Of a DNA stretch of 64,000 nt, positions 45,116 through 58,700 are shown piece by piece. The translations under genes were made by a program, and so were the position numbers. The DNA is from Paramecium pentaurelia (Eukaryota; Ciliophora; Oligohymenophorea; Peniculida; Parameciidae). Each line of letters starts with the position of its first letter. Positions within the stretch are counted from its first letter, which is position 1. The notes beneath the pieces are model-generated. The model saw nothing but the letters and a program-made list of their open reading frames with translations, was not told the DNA's origin and made no database searches. The stretch is taken from the NCBI GenBank assembly GCA_905183005.1, contig CAJJDO010000014.1, forward strand, positions 373,281-437,280, read 5' to 3'.

Positions 45116-47202
45116 TCATTATCTAAGTTTATCGCTAAATTTAGAATGAGTTGTATAAAATGTTTACATTAATCCTTCACTAAGAGATTTCGTTATTTTC
45201 TTAGATCCTAAAATCTAATATTTATAATTACCATCCTAATTAGATTGATAAAAATTCATAGCTGTTCTACCTGTTTAAGCAACAAGTCTTTCTCTTGGCA
45301 TTTTATACCTTTTTATTAGATATATATATAAATTTACATTTATTCTAAACTTCCTTTATAAGCTTTGGTCTCTAATGATCTTTTTTGCAATTTAACTGGA
45401 GGAAAGTAAGTAGTTTTATTACCTATTTATTTACCTTAATCCTTTTAATTCAATAATTATTAATTAAAAATATCAATAGGATTCCTATTCAAAATATAAT
45501 TAAATTTACTTTGATACTCCATCTGGAATTTAAGGTAGAGGAACTTCTTATTTAGATGATTTAGGTGTATCTGGCAATCCAGTTACTATTAAATTTTCTA
45601 TCATTCTAACATTTTTTAATTGAATTCTTTCTGTTTAAGAAGCTTATTAGGAAGGTACTTCTTTTCTTAATGGCTAAAATACATTAGATCCAGTATTAAA
45701 CTAAACTTATTTGTTATCTTATGGATTTTCTGTTTTTCCAATTTCACCTAATTTTTTTTTTAATAAAATAGATTATTGAGTAGTTTATTATTCATGATCT
45801 GGGACACGAATAGTTTCACTAGGCATAAACTAAGATTTAGTAGCTTATAAAGTTTAGGCATCTGTAATCAATTAATATTCAGCTCTAGTTAATCTAATTT
45901 AGGAAGCAAATTATTAAGCATCATCTCCAGATAATAGATTAGAGCCTGATAATTTGATTTATAAATGTTCTGCAGAATCACTTATTTAATGTTTTATTCC
46001 TTCCTTCATTTTATGTTCAAAGTATAATTTAACTCCATTATTCATTGTAAAGACTTCATAAGGAAATTATGATGTTTTATCAATTCTTAAAGCTTTATCT
46101 CCTATCACTTCTTTTGTGGCATCTTTGCGTTCTTATAAAACCTTATGTGTTAATAATATACTCTATTTGGTATTTCCTATTCAGGACATGATGGTTTATT
46201 CATTTTGGTCGAATCTCTTTTTCCTCCTTTTTTTAAAGGTTATTATTATTATTGATCAGGCTTAGAAGGTTCTTTAAATTCAACTTTCAATTTCTGATTG
46301 GTAGGTTATAATTTATCCATTTTAACAGCTCTGGCCAAAAGTATTTTACCATCAAAATCATAAGTATATTTTTATGTTCCTCCATCTTTTTTTTCAATCT
46401 GAATTAATTATATATAAATAATTACCTAACTTTGTAATTTATCTTCTTTTTTCTTTTATTCAATTTCATTTTTCTTTTTCATTTCATATAATTTAGCATT
46501 TCTTAACTTATCTTCAAATTCATCTTCAAATTCTTCTTAAAATATTTAGATTAATCTAGATTCAAACTAATTTTATGGTTAAGGTGTTGTAGGTAATCTA
46601 ACAGTATTTTTCTTGGTATCATAGAGTCTAGATTTAGATACAATCTTATTGGGATCAGTTGTTAATTTTTCATCATTTTAATCATTATCATGAGTTTCCT
46701 CTTCTATATGATTTAATTAGATATAAAATACCAATCATCATTTAAATTCTGTTTCTTCTCCATCTATCACAAAAAATAGGTTCCTTTTATATAAAAATAA
46801 TTAAATACTGGTTCTTGATCTTCAATTAAATCACATGATTCAACTTCTATTCCTCCATCATTTAATTTAGCATTCAATAACAATTTTGTTTCAGCTTCAA
46901 TTTCATTCAAGGCATTAATTGGAATATTTCTGAGTATAAACTTTTATTATAAATTTAGAGTATTACTCTCTCTTATGCATCAGCTATAGAGTTTTTTATA
47001 ATGAGATTGGAAAGCTAACGACAAATTTAAAGTGATTATGCAAAAGTACCATAATTTTATATAACTCCTGGGATTTCACTATAAACCTTAAAGTTATTGA
47101 ATAAAGTACTTGTTCAATATTAAAAAAGAATGTCAATTGTTCATCTTCTGAGAATTCAATCATTTCTCTATCTGATAGATCATCTGCAACACTAGCACTC
47201 AT
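45116..47202 (-). CDS. Unrecognised conserved-looking protein, about 620 residues
   Basis: Start 47202, MSASVADDLSDREMIEFSED (an in-frame ATG at 47223 adds MSLLFIK). After a 23-nt intron come YSEIPGVIQNYGTFAQSLQI and IPINALNEIEAETKLLLNAK. A charged coiled coil precedes GGTQKYTYDFDGKILLARAV. Near the end come SGSNLLSGDDAQQFASQIRL, TRAEYQLITDAQTLQATKSQ and FMPSETIRVPDHEQ, then YFPPVKLQKRSLETKAYKGS. A 29-nt intron at about 45310-45338 then joins MPRERLVAQTGRTAMNFYQS and GSKKITKSLSEGLMQTFY to the TGA at 45116-45118. The last exon (start 45301) could otherwise be taken as a separate 61-residue gene. It is mostly soluble and polar. No domain is recognised; a cytoskeletal or ciliary role is possible but unproven. 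Confidence 0.6.
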
Positions 47203-47257
47203 TTTAATAAATAATAATGACAATAATAATTGTATTTATTTTTTTATGCATATACTC

Positions 47258-48135
47258 TCAAATCCAATGGATAAAGTGGGCATCCTTATGATATGGATCT
47301 GCTAATCTTTCTAAGGGTTGATTAAATGTACCATCCTATTATATAATAATTATATGAATACCCAATGAGCAATATGTGTTGGACGACCATGCCACTTTTT
47401 AAGAATATGTAAACACCAATTTGTATCATTATATAATAAATGAGCTGGTTATTTAGCTCTCCAAGCAAGAGATTCTGAAATTCTATTCTAAAATGTTGGC
47501 ATTTCTAAAAAGTTTAATGCACTACAAACATTATGATATTGATTGATATCTTTACTATAAGATATTTATTTATTATATACTTAGTAAATCTATCAGATTA
47601 TGTAGATATCACTATTTTACCATGATATGGTAGAATTGAAGTAAAGTGATCACTTAATTTTGCTAAGAAGATCCACATAACAAAAACTCTTGCATAAAAA
47701 TTACGTAGTGGTAACTAAATTCAAATTATTTTTATACTTCTCTTAAAACCAAATATCCCAAACCAAATCCTGACATCCATTTAGTAACTGTCCATTCTCT
47801 CCAATAAGTGTGATTTGGTTTAATGAAAATGTATTTATTAACAAACTCTTCGCATGTATATGATTAAAATGGTCTGGCTAACTATTTAATTTTTTAATAT
47901 TTATAATTACTTTAGATAAATCTTTCTTATATCTTTCACTTGCCTATAAGAAGAATTCTTTTTTACTTCTATTAAAGACAGGAGAAAAGTTTTCATCATC
48001 AAAATCTAATGATTTCAATTCAATGTTGGCAATCATTTTATCATCATATGCATCCTATTTTAATATTTAATATTAATCTACTTATTCTTCTTATGTTGGA
48101 TGCCACAATTTTGCTTTTCCTTATACAATAGGCAT
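47258..48135 (-). CDS. Unrecognised protein with one or two membrane helices, possibly mitochondrial
   Basis: Start 48135, MPIVQGKAKLWHPTQEEQVD. After a 29-nt intron comes a hydrophobic core (YWREWTVTKWMSGFGLGYLV and NFYARVFVMWIFLAKLSDHF). Then HNVCSALNFLEMPTFQNRIS, ESLAWRAKQPAHLLYNDTNW and CLHILKKWHGRPTHIAHWVF, ending DPYHKDAHFIHWI before TGA 47258-47260. It is rich in Trp and His with short amphipathic helices, reminiscent of lineage-specific subunits of respiratory complexes in ciliates, but I do not recognise it. Five introns of about 23-29 nt were inferred, so the model is approximate. Confidence 0.55.
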
Positions 48136-48269
48136 AAATAAATTATTAATAAATAATTATATGATTTCTTCAAAATTAATCAAGTCATTATATGTATATA
48201 TACCATTCATACAAATGGACTTAATATTGATACATTTTTATTTTAAAAAAATAAACAAAATTTATTCTT

Positions 48270-49948
48270 ATGTTAGATATTATTCATAAAAAAGTAAAGT
48301 TGGATATTGAATAAATCTATATTGACAAATCCTGTAGAACATCAAATAATCAAAGAGAAAATGAATCTTAATCAACTAAATTGTATTAAGATATAATCAA
48401 TGATCTCCCTATTACAGGAGAATGTGACTAATCATTCCCTTTAGATTAAGAAATCATTCAATTACTTAAATATTCTTAGTATTATGGAATGTAAATACTT
48501 TCTAAATTTGTTGACTCTTCAATACTCATTGAAAAATTGAGACTTAAGCAGTTGTAATTAAAAAAAGAATTGATGATCTATTTCCTTTAAAATGTTAGAA
48601 GTCAATCACCAATTTTACATGACTTAATCTATCTAGAAGCAGCTAATTTAGATAAAGATATTAGATAAGCTGCAATTGAATGTATGAGCAGATTTAAAGT
48701 TATTGATGATTAAGAAATCCTCAATTTAATTAGAAAACCTAAAGATAGCTTAGAATTATTATAAAATCATTCAAAAGGACTTCTTATATCAATATTAGAA
48801 GATTAATATTATATTATTAGAATAAATGCTATTAGAGCTATCATGAATTTTAATAAATAATCTACAATATTTGCCAATCATGTACTAGAAATATTAATCA
48901 ATATGTTAAATGATGAATCTGATTTAGTAAGAATAGAAGCAATTTAAGTACTATTAAATTATCCTAAAATTGAATTTAATAGAGGAGATTCTAATGCTAT
49001 TAAATTCAATTTGAATGAATAAAATTTTAAATTAAGAAAAGCAATCTATGATCTTATAGGTTAATCTATATTCCCAGAAACTCTCCATGATATTTTTGAA
49101 TCAAGTAATTATCCTCTTTAATTTTAGTCTGTTTCAATCTAACCAAATTCCCACAAGATTTTATTTATATATCTAATTCAGTAAGATAGTTAGCCCTTAA
49201 AAATCCTAATATTTTATCAATATCAGAAATAATTAAAAAAGAAAGACTTACATAAGAACCTAACATTTATTCAGAATCATAAGAATATATTGTAAGAATG
49301 ATCTATGCTTATTACACTACAAGAAAAGATACTGATCCATTCTATTTTTCAAAACATTTTGCTTATTTTTCTGATAAATATCCAGATCTCTTTTAATCAA
49401 ATAAAGTTACTCCAGATGAATTTTATGCCTTTAAATTATATAATGAATATTAGTAACTCATGAAAGAAGTCTTTAATTCTCTTAAAATATATAGATTACA
49501 AGAATGTAAATAAATCTATTCAGAATTATGTGCTAAATATGAATTTGATTAATCAATCATCCCTCCACCACCTTTAGAATATAATCATGAGTTTAGAATT
49601 CCTAATTGGGAAATTACTAAATTCCAAAGCAGATCTTTTAAATTTATATTACCATTAGAAGGAACTAATTTCAGAGTTTACCCTGAATTTCCATTAACTT
49701 TTGTAATATAGGGAGAATTTAGAAATTTAAAAATGCCTATATCAAAAAATTATGCTATATAACTTTTATTTATGGATGGAACAAGTGAACTTAATAAGAT
49801 TTCTTAAATTGAAGATAATATAATTAAAGCTAATTTAGAAATGTAAAGAAAAGTATAAGACTTCTCTTAACCAGCTAAAATACTATTTGTGCAATTAGTA
49901 GATGGATTATAATTAGGTAATCCTATAAACATTTATCTATAAATTTGA
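48270..49948 (+). CDS. INTS4: Integrator complex subunit 4 (HEAT repeats)
   Basis: Scaffold of the INTS4-9-11 RNA-cleavage module that processes snRNA 3' ends and terminates transcription. HEAT repeats include AANLDKDIRQAAIECMSRFK, DQYYIIRINAIRAIMNF and ANHVLEILINMLNDESDLVR with IEAIQVLLNYP, close to the INTS4 block FLVDMFNDEIEEVRLQSI. The segment EPNIYSESQEYIVRMIYAYY with FSKHFAYFSDKYPDLF aligns with the human EPDMDDPAYIAVLVLIFNAA / FRHYAYLRDSL block. The C-terminal beta domain follows a PPP motif. About 550 residues, shorter than animal INTS4 (~960). One intron lies near 49130-49180. ATG 48270 is 134 nt from the divergent gene's ATG. Confidence 0.82.
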
Positions 49949-50056
49949 TTTTGTTTTTATAAATAGATTTAAATATATACATATTCATTCATTCATCATA
50001 TGTTATTTATATATTTAAGTTCATTTTAATATATATTTTCTAAATTTAATATTTTT

Positions 50057-50512
50057 ATGAATAAAGTTGATATAATTAAAAAATTTTCACTTGAATATTC
50101 AGATGAATTTTTGAAAAGAATAGAACATTAGAGTTTATAACAAATTATTAAACTCATTTTTGAAAGTCCCCTTGCAAAAATAACTAAACCCATTGATTTG
50201 AAAAACTTAAAGCAATTAAACAAACCTACATTATTTGAAATTTCTGCAGTTTAGAATATAAGTGAGCCAAAAAAGACAAGGTATATGAATACAAAAGATT
50301 GTACCTTACAATTTATTTTCTATCCAAATATAGTTGCTATCTCATTATAAAAACACCCTGAATTAGATTAAGACTTATTTTAATTGGAAGGAAAAAAAGT
50401 ATTATTATAATTATAGAGTTAGATATTAATACCATAAGGAACAGAAATTTGTAGATCCATTTTGATTTTAAAATAATTCACTCTTATTAATGATTACAAT
50501 TAGTTACTTTGA
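50057..50512 (+). CDS. Unrecognised small protein, 151 residues
   Basis: Uninterrupted frame MNKVDIIKKFSLEYSDEFLK, then RIEHQSLQQIIKLIFESPLA, and a beta-rich C-terminal half (CTLQFIFYPNIVAISLQK, GKKVLLQLQSQILIPQGTEI, CRSILILKQFTLIN). The last part would suit an OB-fold or similar small beta barrel. No motif allows a name. Neighbours are INTS4 upstream and a cNMP-binding protein downstream, all on the same strand. Confidence 0.6.
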
Positions 50513-50850
50513 TAAGTTATAAGTATAATTCTGATTGATTTTTAAACTATTTTTAATAATAACAAATACTCTAATTATATAATCAAATTAGTCTCTTAAT
50601 ATATTAATTTTGAGATTATATTATACTCAGACATATAGATATGTATATAAGATGAAGAATTCTAAGAAAGTCTTTCTATACATTTTAATTTAAATTTATA
50701 TATATATAGCTCATATTTTAAATACTGATACCAACTTATACATAAGTTAAAGGATTAAATTACAATTAAGATGAGCATTTATATAAAAAAAATTGCATTA
50801 TTGATTTTATTCTTGCTAAAGTAAAAATAGTTGCTTTAGATTGATTAATT
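50513..50850. other. AT-rich intergenic region
   Basis: About 340 nt. A short hydrophobic frame (MSIYIKKIALLILFLLKQ, starting near 50770) lies just upstream of the next gene but ends after 26 codons; probably chance. Confidence 0.4.
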
Positions 50851-52528
50851 ATGCTAATATATTTATTACAAAAAGAGCCTGATGAAAGATGTCATAAAGA
50901 TCATTTAGCCATAGAAGATCAATTGATTTGCTTATAATATTTTGATCATTTACTTAATTAAACAAAAACTAAACTTTATAAGGCTTTGTTACATGTTATG
51001 GCACAAAATGCAGTACTGACAAATTATGAATCAGGTAATTTTGATTCATTATAAAGGTTCGATAATATGGAAATTTAATGATAGATAAGATAAAATCATG
51101 ATTTTGTATTCTGGTTAAATATAAGAGTATAGAGAAATCTCAGAGGATGAATTAGATGAAAAAAGAAAAAACTTAATGAAATTATATAAATCAGATATAT
51201 TTTTAGAAAGACCAGGTCGAAAAGTTACTTCAACATACTAATAAAATGGTTTATTAAATTTGACAATTAATGATTAACCCAGATTACGTAGAGCATAGGT
51301 TTGTGAAATACCTCAAAAGATTGAGTTAAAAAGAACAAGCAGTATACGGCATAACCGTTTTCCTTAATTACCACCTTTATACTTATAGTCTTTAAATACA
51401 GAATTACATTAACTGTTAAAAGGCATAAAATTAAACAATGAATCATACATTTAATATTTATTAAATCAATGCGTTTGTAATACAAAATAAACTCATTTAT
51501 TTCAAGAAGGAGAATTATTAAATAATGATCTTGTATTGAAAAAACACAACACTTTATTGCTTGCTCTATCTGATTGTGTAATAATTTAGATGAATTTAAG
51601 TGATTATTAATATGTAGAGAACTAAATAAAAATATAAAAATAATCAAAAATATATAGATAATTAGAAGCTGGATTTGTAAGTGAAATTGCTGAATCAGAA
51701 ACTGAAATGCATTAATTAATTAAAACCTTAATGAGTAAATTTATAAAATTTAAATATAATCCTAATAATACTATTTATTAGAAAGGACAATAATTGACAT
51801 ATATTTATGTTCTTGTTTCTGGAGAATGTCAAATTAATGATGATCATAATGCTTTGGCACGTGTTAATTAAGGATGTTTATTGGGAGAAGAATCATTTGA
51901 TAATAATTAATATTAATACAAATGCATTACAACTACTAAATGTAAATTATATGGAGTCAAAATTATTGACATTAATTTATTATGTTAAAGATATTATTGG
52001 TTTAAATAACAATTATTAAATAAAAAGTAAATTAAATCAAATTGGCTAAATAGTAGATGTATTGATTAATAAAATAGAAAAAGAATTGATTCTACTAATC
52101 TTAAATTTTAATTTCATATATAAATTAATAAGATTCCAAATACTCAATAATAATTAATCAAAACTCACAGATCTACATAATCTTAGAATATATTTGACAA
52201 AAATTAATATTAAGAAATAATGTCTTATCGTAGTTCATATAGAAATTCAAGTAGGTAGACAGTAAAGATGAAATAACTCAAACAACCTTAATCTTAACCA
52301 AGTTTTTCTAAAGACTTTAGTAATGATTTTGATATCTTACCTATGCTTATGAATTTAGACAAAAAATAAAGTAATAATCTTAAAGAATTACTAAAAAAAG
52401 GTAAAATTAAACCTTAATAATAATAACAAAATTAAAAACCTTCTTCTGCATAAAATTTATTATCTATTCCTTTTAAAGAGTCCACTTTAAAAATTATGAA
52501 ACGTATTCAATAATACTTAGGCTAATGA
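50851..52528 (+). CDS. Protein with two cyclic-nucleotide-binding-like domains
   Basis: Start 50851, MLIYLLQKEPDERCHKDHLA. One 22-nt intron lies after TNYES (about 51033-51054). The first CNB-like unit is LYKALLHVMAQNAVLTNYES followed by IIWKFNDRQDKIMILYSGQI. The second and clearer one is FKYNPNNTIYQKGQQLTYIY, VLVSGECQIND and RVNQGCLLGEESF, which has the G-E-x-x-F of the phosphate-binding cassette position but lacks the conserved R-x-A arginine, so ligand binding is doubtful. The C-terminus is basic and Q/S-rich (SYRSSYRNSSRQTVKMKQ). Such proteins are common in ciliates outside PKA/PKG and channels. About 550 residues; stop TGA 52526-52528. Confidence 0.75.
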
Positions 52529-52736
52529 TTGATTAAATTATAAATATTTAAATTTTCATATATCTACAATTATAATTTTATTATTTTAATAATTAATAAA
52601 AGATAAAAAATAAAGAAAATTATTGTAATACAATAATCAGTTAAAAATTAGATGAGCAATTGAGATTTTAGAATTAAATTTAATATTTTATTAAAGAAAT
52701 TAAAAAAGATATTAATTACTATTATGTTTTAAATTT

Positions 52737-55700
52737 TCATTCTTTGAATTACTCATGCTAAGTATTTGGAGCTCTATCTACTTTAGCAGAATTAAGAGCT
52801 AATACTTTCTCTTCCTTTGGTTCAGGAACTGGTAATGTTTTAGGATCATATGGCCATTTCTCTATCATTTCTTAAGGATTTTCTAGATAACTACCTTATC
52901 CAAAATTGACTTTCAATCCATAAAATTTACCCTAAGAATATTATAATATTCATACATAAAATAAAGGATGAGATTAATCTTTAATAATATTTAAGTAAAA
53001 TGCATTAGGTACTGCATGTTTAACTGAAAATATTTATTCTGATGGTCCTTTAATACTTAAAACATATGCTCTTGCTTTTCCTTGAGTATATCCAAAATAA
53101 ACATAAGTCCATTAATAAGGAATTAAATCAAATTAATGTGAAACTGGTTCGAAAGAAGGATCTTTAAGAGTATAAGTGCATGCTACTAATTATTAAACCT
53201 TGGTGAAAACTGCTAATGTTCGATCTCCAATGTATCGTTCATCTGAGCCTTCATTATTAGTAGTTAACCTAACAAGACCTCTTAAATCATCTGGCATTTC
53301 AGGTTATAAAACACCATTTTGCATCCAAAATCCAAAACTGTATTCTAAAAGACCAACTTTATTTGTGAAAGCAAATTAAAACTTATCTTTTTTCTCATTA
53401 ATATCATCTGGTAATGTTGTATCAATAATATTTACTGGCCATTTAAAATCTTCTGCATCAAGTGCTGGTACTGGTAATTTGCGATGAAGTTTTAAAACCA
53501 TATCAACAACTTTCTAACCTTCATTTATAAATGCTCCAGTTCCTAAAAAGATTCTTGGATCAAATAACCAACCATGAAATCCTTTTCTTCCAAATTCTTT
53601 TGCCCCCATAACAAATTTAGCATAACCTGTCAAAGCTCTATGTTAAACTTAAAGTTCAACATGTTATGCCTTTTATTATTCTCTAAATAACACCATTCCA
53701 TAAAATTATCCACTCTTATATGCTGCATATATATAAGTCCAACTTCCTTCTAATTCAACATATGGTAATTTAGCATCCATAGCATTAGAAGGCTTGTTAA
53801 CATCATAAGTACTGAATTCATAATTACCTATAGTTAAGTATGCAGCCAGTACTCTATCTCCTAATTCACTCTTATCCTAATCTTACTTATTAGATGAGAA
53901 TCTGAAAATATTATGTTGTGGTTATCTCTCTGTTAATGTACTTGGGAAGGATATTAACCATCTAGTCCATAATCCAATTGAATATTCATCAACTGATTCA
54001 ACTTCTTAAGAAAATTCTTATATTACTGCTTGTTCTGTTTCAACAACTTGATCTTCTTTTTTGAACCACATATACTTTTGATTGATTGCCAGTGCATTAT
54101 AATTAAGTAATAAATCTTCATAACCTCTTTTTTATACACTTACAAATGCTCCAAATCCATAAGATGCCACCCATTTCTAAATTTCACCTTAAAATCTTTT
54201 AGTAAATGGATCTTTAGCCACATAAATTCCAGTATAATGTGGAACAAAATGCTAAACACCTTTGAATATTAAAGGTTTATCTTCCTCAAATAAATGAACT
54301 AATGCATGTACTTCCTATAAATCTTCATTATAACCCATATAAATATAAATCCATGCTCTTTTATTATGACCTAATGGAACATTTTCTTCTAAAAATTTAG
54401 CCTCATTCCAATCCTTCAATCCACTCAATGTATATGTTGATAATTTAAGGGAATCAACACAAATTGATGCAAATAATGTTCTATCTCCCTAAGATCTCTT
54501 ATCATTTAAATGTTCTCTATCATTATTTGTAACTCTGAATAATACTTAACAATCATTAGCACTTTATCCATTTACTTGAGATGTCTTGAACCATCCACTA
54601 ATTGCATATTCACCTACAGTTGACCATGTTTCTCCTTTCAATTCTGTTCCTCCTATTTCATCTGTTACACTTTCTAATTTCCCTATTAATTCTTATTATC
54701 CATGCTTCTCCTTATGAATAAATCCTACAGTTAAAGATTAATCTAATGCATAAGAATTATCAATAGTTTTTTTGACTTCTTCTACCAAACTGAAGAAAGA
54801 TCCAGGTCCAAAACTAAGAGCTATTTTGCTCATTATACCTTAGAAGGATGGCACTTCTGGTTCTCCACCAATATGTAAAATTACAAAATCTCCAAGTGGT
54901 TTATGTAAAGCATCCTAATTTTTGGCAGATTACATATCTTAGCCATTGTAAACGAAAAAGGAAGCTACTTATTTAGATCTTATATATCCCATATAAATAT
55001 AATGCCATTAGCCTTCTATTCTCTAGTTAGGAATTTAATGTAATTCATTTGGAGCATCATCATTTAAATCATAAGTTGAAAATTAGAATCCACTTTATAT
55101 AAGATGAGAAGCCAAAATTCTATCTCCAATAGCTACTTTTCCAACTTCTAACTTCTCATTATATGTTAATCTAACTAATTGCATTTCTAATGGTAATCTA
55201 TACAATCTTTCTGGCCAAGCTTATAAGAATCTGCACCAGAATCCAATGCTATATTCTTACATTGATTCTATAGGCTTATCTGGCTAATCATTAAATCTAA
55301 TTGTCTAAGATTATCCAAGTATCAACTTCTCACTTCTTTCCCATTTATGGACTTTTTCTTATGAAAATAATTTTGGTCCTAAGATATAAACTGGTAACTA
55401 AAGGAAATTATCATTTCTAAATGCTCCATCTCCAAAGTTAACTGTAAGTTATGCTAATCTGCTTGAGAAGTTTTCCAAAAATCCATCTCTTGCAACAAAT
55501 AAAAGGTATTTTGATGCCACAGCATGTAAAACTGGTTCAAGACCTTTATTTTCATGAGTGTCTGCTTTGAGATAATATTGGATCTTTCTCTCTTTCTTGG
55601 AATAGGCAAAATAAGCAAAGGTCCAAATTTCCAATTATTATTTAGGTATATTACATTCGTATGGAATATTTAAAGTTTAATCTTACAAAGAATATGTACT

Positions 55701-58700
55701 AAATAAAGCTGTTCCAATATGAGACAACATTAATACTTTATCACCAATATTTTTAGCATCATCCTCTCCTTTATTAGATGTTAATCTATAAATTACTTAA
55801 TTTGGCTTTGTAGCAGTCTTAAACCATCTAAACCATAATTAAACCGAATATTCTCTTGCTTCTTATTCAATAACAATAGGATTTTCAATTTTTAGATTAG
55901 TAGCATCTTGTTTTCCTGCAATAATTTCAAATTACTTTTAATTTGATATAATTTCTGGTTTTGGATCTTTATTCTTGATTCTTCCTAAAATACCTTATTT
56001 ATTGTCAATAAAGGCTCCAGGTCCAAGGTTAAATCTTACTGTTGTTATTTACCCATTGAAATTAGGATAGAATTTACCTGCATGGCCAACAGTTAATTAC
56101 AAATAATTTTACAATAAATTATGAAGAACATCCATTTAAATACCTGCTGTAATATCATTATAAGAAGTAAAAGCAACTGCATGTCCAACTGTTTAAGATA
56201 TTCGTTTATAACTGAAATAAATATATGTCCATTCACTTTCTGATTCAATTAAATATGGAATATTTCCATTAATATTGTTTGATTAAGGTTGTACATTATA
56301 AGTTGAAAAATGATGAACACCTTTACCTTATAGAATCAATAAAACTCTGTCACCAGGTTATTCAAAATCTTTATAGTCCTTTTATGTTGTTAATCTTGCT
56401 AAACCCATCCATTATGGTTGTTAATATAGAATTCCTTTCTTGCCATAATGCTAGAATCTAGCCCAAAATCCATATCCATATTCACTTACACCATGAAGAT
56501 GTAATTTATCACTTTATTCAAATTGAACATGCAAAGGAACATCTTTTTCATTTGATCCACATTCAAGAACTTATTCAACATGATGAGCTTCTTATCCAGC
56601 CTATTCTAATTTAATATGATCAGTTCCACTAACAAATCCAAAATGTACTTTTATATTCTCATCTGAAACAAAATTACCTTCTCTATATGAACCTTCACCT
56701 ACATTTATAACCCAAGTCTTCATTGATCCTTAAAATTTCTATTACTCTGAAGAAATGATAATTGAAAAAACTGCTACATAAAAATGAGTCACCTGATCTT
56801 AATTGAATTTTGAATCAGTAAATGTGAACTTAACATATCCAAATGTTTTTTTCATAACTTATGAATAACCATAATAAATATAAGTCCATTAATCCCAATA
56901 TTCTCCTAATTACTAATCTTAAGTAACAATGCCTGAACAATCATCTCCTTTACATGAATAGGTATTAAAAGTATATGATTGATCAGATCTCAAGATTTAC
57001 AAAGTCTATTCAAAATTACCATTTAAATCATCTATTTTTTTTTAAGCCATAGATGCGATATGGAATGTTTTTCCAAGTTTCTATGCTCCACTCCATTTTA
57101 CCCACCCAGAAATACTATATTCTTTAATACCCTAGAACTTATCAAATTAAAACTTTTAACTAGGTTAATCAACTGGTGTTCCAATCAATTATTATGTTTA
57201 TCTACTTATGGGACGAATTTGAGCTTTATCTGGAAGACTGTTTTATGTGTATAATTTCAAATCATCAGCTGTACTGATAAATGATCCTGGACCAATGGAA
57301 CATTAAATTTTACATAATTATCCATTAAAAAGAGGAGCTTAACTCTTTCCGATAACAAATTCAACGTATTCCAAAAGAAAATCATGCAAAATATCAAAAA
57401 CAATCTCTTTAATTTCTCCTTCTAATCCAAACTATACATATCCTTTGGCAATACCATTAGTACCCACTCTCTTATAACCAAAGTAAACATAATTCCAAGA
57501 TCCTTCAATATTATTGAACTCAATTTCATCTTTGGCTTTGTAAGTATAAAATTCATAAGCATCCTTACTTAATGTAACTGCTAAAGTTTGATCTTTTTCT
57601 GTTGAAGGTCTGGTATTTGCTCGTTTTAATTTACCCTCTACTTATTCAATTAAATATGGTGCTGTACCAAATCTTGCTATATTGTGTACAGCTCCTCTTT
57701 AGGCTAAAAATTTTGGTAAAGTCTATAACCACCTTGTCCATAAACCAAATGAATATTCACTTTAACCATTCAGTCTCAATTTGCTATCATCATGCAATAA
57801 GATTTTATCAACTATTGGCTATTCAGCATCATATTAAGAGTCTCTAACTAGATTTGGATCTTAAGCATCATCCTTGTATTAAATTGGTTTCACAAGTTGA
57901 TAAACTCCAACGGCTCCATCGCCATAGAAAAATTATTACCCAAAATCTAGACTTGATCTAAAGGCTCCAGGTCCTAAATAAATTCCTACATATCCAATCT
58001 TTCCATTAAAAGATGATATCTATTCATCTCCTCCAATTGTGAAATATAATTTTGTCACTAATTTGTGTTGTATTGGATCCAAAATTACTTCATCTGCTTT
58101 TCCTGGTCTTATTAATGCTCCATAAGCTTTTAATTTATCATTATCATATCCAAAATATACATAAGTCCAAATCAAATTTGGAGATTCAACGTTTTTAGAA
58201 ATATAAGATGTTCCTTTTGCTTTATTACCTTATATTGTGTAAGTATTAAAATAGACTGTACTCTTAGCTCCTCCTCCATATGTATAATGTATTTCTAATG
58301 TTCTATCTCCTAATACACCTTTGTTTGGTTGTTTTTTTTAAGTTGATCTTAAATTAAATATTTAGAAAGTATTTTATTCATCAACCTTTAAATCATCAAT
58401 CCATCTAAACCAACCTGCTATGCTATACTCCTCTATGATTAAAGACGATTCTTATGGATTCAATTCTTAAGAATCTCCTTTACTATTAGCACTTAATTAT
58501 TTAGGAGTTGTTAAAACTTCCAAATCAGTCAAGCTATTAACTGCTTGAGGAGGATTACTAATGGTCTTTATCAATTCATTTAATTTTTACTCTGAATCTA
58601 TAAAGGCTGGAGCGTCTATATCATAGAAAATATTTGCAAATTATCCATTAAATCCTTAGTAAGAAAGGTGCTTGCCTCCTATGATCAATTTAAAATAGGT

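Noticed and set aside
51267..51647. 126-residue hydrophobic minus-strand ORF
   Set aside because: Antisense to the cNMP-binding-domain gene; hydrophobicity comes from the complementary base bias.
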